Shown: piece after piece, positions 6,348-8,859 of the stretch
Layout: each line of letters begins with the position of its first letter
Numbering within the stretch: position 1 is the first letter of the stretch
Assembly (NCBI GenBank): GCA_018665505.1
Contig: JABJCS010000407.1
Span: forward strand, 1-8,859
DNA: 8,859 nt
Source: Alphaproteobacteria bacterium
GTDB lineage: Bacteria; Pseudomonadota; Alphaproteobacteria; UBA8366
Reading direction: 5' to 3'
Made by a program: the position numbers and the translations under genes
Notes under the pieces: generated by a model
What the model saw: the letters and a program-made list of their open reading frames with translations, nothing else
Databases searched by the model: none
What the model was told of the DNA's origin: nothing

Positions 6348-8711
6348 TTAAGCGGCCGCATCCTGAATGGCGCGCCAAATCCGTTGCGGGGTGGCGGGCA
6401 TGTCCATATTTGTGACACCGAGTGGACTCAGTGCATCGATAATAGCATTCATGAGAGCCGCTGGAGAGGCAATTGCCCCAGCTTCTCCACACCCTTTCAC
6501 ACCCAATGGATTGAGCGGTGAAGGGACACCAGCGAAGCCAAGCTTCAAGTCCGGCATATTGTCGGCTCTCGGCATCGTGTAATCCATGTAAGAGCCTGAG
6601 ATAAGCTGGCCTTCGTCGTCATAGACCGCGTTTTCCAACATGGCTTGCCCAAGGCCCTGAGCGATACCGCCATGAACCTGACCTTCGACGATCATAGGAT
6701 TGACGACAGTACCGAAATCATCGACCGCGGTGTAGTTCACGACCTCTATTTCACCTGTCTCGGGATCGATTTCGACTTCGGCAATGTGCGTTCCCGCTGG
6801 GAACGAGAAATTTAGTGGGTCGTAGAATGCCGTCTCGTCTAATCCCGGCTCCAGCCCTTCCGGATAATTGTGCGGAACATAAGCTGAGAAGGCGACTTCG
6901 GCTATATTCATCGACTTGTCGGTGCCCGCGACCGTGAAATTACCGCCGGAGAACTCGATATCGTCCTCGGAAGCCTCCAAGGTATGAGCAGCGATTTTCT
7001 TGCCTTTCTCAATGACCTTGTCTGCCGCTTTAACGATGGCCGAACCACCAACGGCTAGGGACCGCGATCCGTAGGTACCCATTCCGAAAGGAACACGCTC
7101 GGTGTCGCCGTGAATGACTTCGACATTCTCTACTGGAACACCTAGTTGTTCGGAAACTAATTGTGCGAAGGTTGTCTCGTGTCCCTGGCCGTGAGAGTGC
7201 GAACCTGTAAGAAGCAATACATTGCCCGTTGGATTGAAGCGGATTTGAGCGGATTCCCAAAGACCAACGCCGCCGCCAAGTGCGCCGACGGCAGCCGAAG
7301 GTGCGATTCCGCAAGCTTCGATATAAGAGGAGAGACCGACACCGCGCATCTTACCGCGCGATTTGGCTTCTTCCTTACGCGCTGCGAAGCCGGTGTAGTC
7401 GAACAGTTCTAACGCGTCGTCCAACGCCTTGTTGTAATCACCGCAATCGTATTGCTGGATGACCGGCGTTTGATAGGGATAGGCATCCGCCGCGATCATG
7501 TTTTTGCGGCGAATCTCCGCTGGATCAATACCCATTTCGCGGGCAGCGGCGTCCACCAGACGCTCAACGACAAATGTCGCTTCCGGTCGCCCTGCACCGC
7601 GATAAGCATCGACTGGTGCAGTATTGGTGAACACCCCGAATACGTCACAGTAGATTGCTGGTGTCGTGTATTGGCCCGCGAGCAGTGTTGCATAAAGGTA
7701 GGTCGGTACAGCAGAAGCGAAGGTGGACAGATAAGCGCCCAGATTGGCGATCGTGTGGACCCGCATGCCAAGGAACTTGCCAGCTTCGTCGAGGGCTAAC
7801 TCCGCCGTCGTGACGTGGTCACGTCCGTGTGCGTCCGATTGGAAGGATTCAGAACGTTCCGCATTCCATTTGATCGGCCGATTGATCTTCCGAGCCGCCC
7901 ACAAACAGACCGTTTCTTCGGCGTAGATGAATATCTTCGAGCCGAAGCCGCCGCCGACATCGGGTGCAATTACCCGCAATTTATGCTCTGGCGCGATTCC
8001 GTTGAACGCTGACAGGACCAATCGTGCAACATGCGGGTTTTGACTGGTCGTGTGCAGGGTCAGGCTATCCATGCCCTTGTTGTATTCAGCGAGCGCCGCG
8101 CGTGGCTCCATCGCGTTGGGAATCAATCGATTGTTGACGAGTTCTAATTTGGTGACGTGATGGGCATTGGCGAAGGCTGTATCCGTTGCCGCCGCATCGC
8201 CGATTTCCCAGTCGTAACAGACATTGCCGGGCGCGTCGTCGTGCACCAAGGGTGCGGACGCATCTGCAGCTGTCGCGGTTACCGCGGCCGCTGCCAAGAC
8301 ACCGTAGTCGACATTGACCTTTTCGCCCGCGTCTTTTGCTTGGTCGGCTGTTTCCGCGATGACAATGGCGACATGGTCACCGACGTAGCGGACCTTTTCG
8401 GTTGCGAGGGCAGGGTGAGCGGGCGCTTTATGGGGTTCTCCATCCTTGCTGTGGATGGTCCAGCCGCAAATCAAGCCGCCGATTTCATCAGCCGCGAGGT
8501 CCTTACCCGTCAAGATGGCAACAACACCTTCGGACGCCTCGGCTGCGCTGGTGTCGATTGTGTTGATGGTTGCGTGTGCGTGCGGCGAGCGCACGAAATA
8601 AGCGTAGGTTTGCCCCTCGACATTGATATCGTCGAGATAGTTGCCATTCCCCATTAGGAACCGCCGGTCTTCCTTGCGGCGTACTGAAGCGCCAATTCCG
8701 GTCTCAGACAT
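6348..8711 (-). CDS. coxL: Form II CoxL-like molybdopterin-binding large subunit
   Basis: A 787-residue large subunit of the xanthine oxidase/CODH superfamily, which holds the molybdenum cofactor as molybdopterin cytosine dinucleotide and carries out substrate oxidation. The first ~135 residues are the a/b-hammerhead domain ([19 protein letters not shown] near 11-29). Cofactor-contact blocks follow: DVGGGFGSK (251-259), [11 protein letters not shown] (508-518) and [11 protein letters not shown] (548-558). The catalytic Glu is in KGCGEAGA (Glu743). The active-site loop is AYRGAGR (369-375), the form II signature. Form I CODH has AYxCSFR here, with the Cys that holds copper, so this protein lacks that ligand. 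CO oxidation by form II members is disputed, and another hydroxylation substrate is quite possible. The ATG at 8711 has GGAGG eight bases ahead. Sulfuration and cofactor insertion probably depend on the downstream maturation genes. The subunit fold is certain; the substrate is not. Confidence 0.95.
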   Translation of the reverse strand: MSETGIGASVRRKEDRRFLMGNGNYLDDINVEGQTYAYFVRSPHAHATINTIDTSAAEASEGVVAILTGKDLAADEIGGLICGWTIHSKDGEPHKAPAHPALATEKVRYVGDHVAIVIAETADQAKDAGEKVNVDYGVLAAAAVTATAADASAPLVHDDAPGNVCYDWEIGDAAATDTAFANAHHVTKLELVNNRLIPNAMEPRAALAEYNKGMDSLTLHTTSQNPHVARLVLSAFNGIAPEHKLRVIAPDVGGGFGSKIFIYAEETVCLWAARKINRPIKWNAERSESFQSDAHGRDHVTTAELALDEAGKFLGMRVHTIANLGAYLSTFASAVPTYLYATLLAGQYTTPAIYCDVFGVFTNTAPVDAYRGAGRPEATFVVERLVDAAAREMGIDPAEIRRKNMIAADAYPYQTPVIQQYDCGDYNKALDDALELFDYTGFAARKEEAKSRGKMRGVGLSSYIEACGIAPSAAVGALGGGVGLWESAQIRFNPTGNVLLLTGSHSHGQGHETTFAQLVSEQLGVPVENVEVIHGDTERVPFGMGTYGSRSLAVGGSAIVKAADKVIEKGKKIAAHTLEASEDDIEFSGGNFTVAGTDKSMNIAEVAFSAYVPHNYPEGLEPGLDETAFYDPLNFSFPAGTHIAEVEIDPETGEIEVVNYTAVDDFGTVVNPMIVEGQVHGGIAQGLGQAMLENAVYDDEGQLISGSYMDYTMPRADNMPDLKLGFAGVPSPLNPLGVKGCGEAGAIASPAALMNAIIDALSPLGVTNMDMPATPQRIWRAIQDAAA

Positions 8712-8724
8712 GGTTCGTTCCTCC
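8712..8724 (-). promoter_or_regulatory. Strong ribosome binding site of coxL
   Basis: GGAGG (8724-8720), within a longer purine run, lies eight bases before the coxL ATG in the 36-base coxS-coxL gap. It confirms the start and suggests coxL is translated efficiently in its own right, not only by coupling to coxS. Confidence 0.8.
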
Positions 8725-8747
8725 CCCTGCGGCGTGTGTATCGCTCC

Positions 8748-8859
8748 TTATCGCATGCTTGCAGCGCCAGCTTTTATTGATTTTACGATGTTATGGTAAC
8801 CGGTGCAGCGGCAGATATTACCTTCGAGCCATTCCCTGATTTCTTGTTCGCTCGGATCA
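8748..8859 (-). CDS. coxS: CoxS-like [2Fe-2S] small subunit, C-terminal fragment (cut by window edge)
   Basis: The last 36 codons of the iron-sulfur small subunit, read on the minus strand from 8858 to a TAA at 8750-8748. The fragment reads [14 protein letters not shown] and then [18 protein letters not shown], ending [13 protein letters not shown] is the second cluster-binding motif of the helical [2Fe-2S]-binding domain, in which the two Cys of CRC are cluster ligands. REWLEGN ahead of it is also typical. In the complex this subunit relays electrons from the molybdenum site in CoxL to the FAD in CoxM. The plant-type ferredoxin domain and the other half of the helical domain lie outside the window. 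The truncation is caused by the window edge, not by damage. The gene is too short here to be caught by a length filter. It lies 36 bases upstream of coxL in the same direction, giving the order S-L-M. Confidence 0.93.
   Translation of the reverse strand, partial: DPSEQEIREWLEGNICRCTGYHNIVKSIKAGAASMR

Noticed and set aside
6320..6418. Longer coxM reading starting at 6418
   Set aside because: The extra 33 residues are low-complexity antisense-like sequence that overlaps coxL by 71 bases, while a good AAGGAG sits just before the ATG at 6319 and MYNF matches CoxM N-termini.
8157..8657. Plus-strand open frame of 166 codons opposite the coxL 5' end
   Set aside because: Cys- and Gly-rich composition is what antisense of this coxL region gives; no motif and no reason to override coxL.
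1..8859. CRISPR array, tRNA/rRNA, insertion sequence, phage or toxin-antitoxin content
   Set aside because: No regularly spaced repeats, no tRNA-like cloverleaf, no transposase or integrase motifs and no terminal repeats were seen; the window is a dense metabolic operon.

Overview
The window carries an aerobic carbon-monoxide-dehydrogenase-type (cox) molybdenum hydroxylase locus. Almost everything is on the minus strand. From high to low coordinates the order is: the 3' end of coxS (cut by the right edge), coxL, coxM, a terminator and a non-coding gap, coxD, coxE, two adjacent genes that together make up one XdhC/CoxF-type factor, and a fused molybdopterin-binding/cytidylyltransferase gene. 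At the left edge the 3' part of an alpha/beta hydrolase gene runs on the plus strand and meets the cox operon tail to tail. Moderately high GC, tight operon packing with 4-base start/stop overlaps, and this coxDE-xdhC-xdhC-MocA fusion arrangement point to an alphaproteobacterium. The species cannot be named from the sequence alone.

Structural genes (about 5522-8859): CoxS carries the second [2Fe-2S] cluster motif, CoxL binds the molybdenum cofactor, and CoxM binds FAD. CoxL has the active-site loop AYRGAGR, not the Cys-containing AYxCSFR loop of proven CO dehydrogenases, and the genes run S-L-M. Both are marks of the form II (putative) CODH group, so CO should not be assumed to be the substrate.

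The gap at 5201-5521 holds a near-perfect intrinsic terminator just after coxM. It also holds an AT-rich stretch with a perfect 8-bp inverted repeat and repeated TGTTC elements, a plausible control region for the genes that follow.

Maturation genes (344-5200): CoxD is a MoxR-type AAA+ ATPase and CoxE a von Willebrand A protein, the pair known to act in maturing the CODH active site. The split XdhC pair would handle cofactor protection and sulfuration. The last gene joins a MoeA-like molybdopterin-binding domain to a MocA-like CTP transferase that would make the molybdopterin cytosine dinucleotide used by this enzyme family. The genes overlap or nearly abut and look like one translationally coupled unit, with the terminator and gap separating them from the enzyme genes.

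Nothing here is a wholly unknown system. The main open points are a form II enzyme accompanied by a CoxD/CoxE pair whose studied role is building a Cu-S-Mo centre that this enzyme appears unable to ligate in the usual way, and the separate control of the maturation operon.
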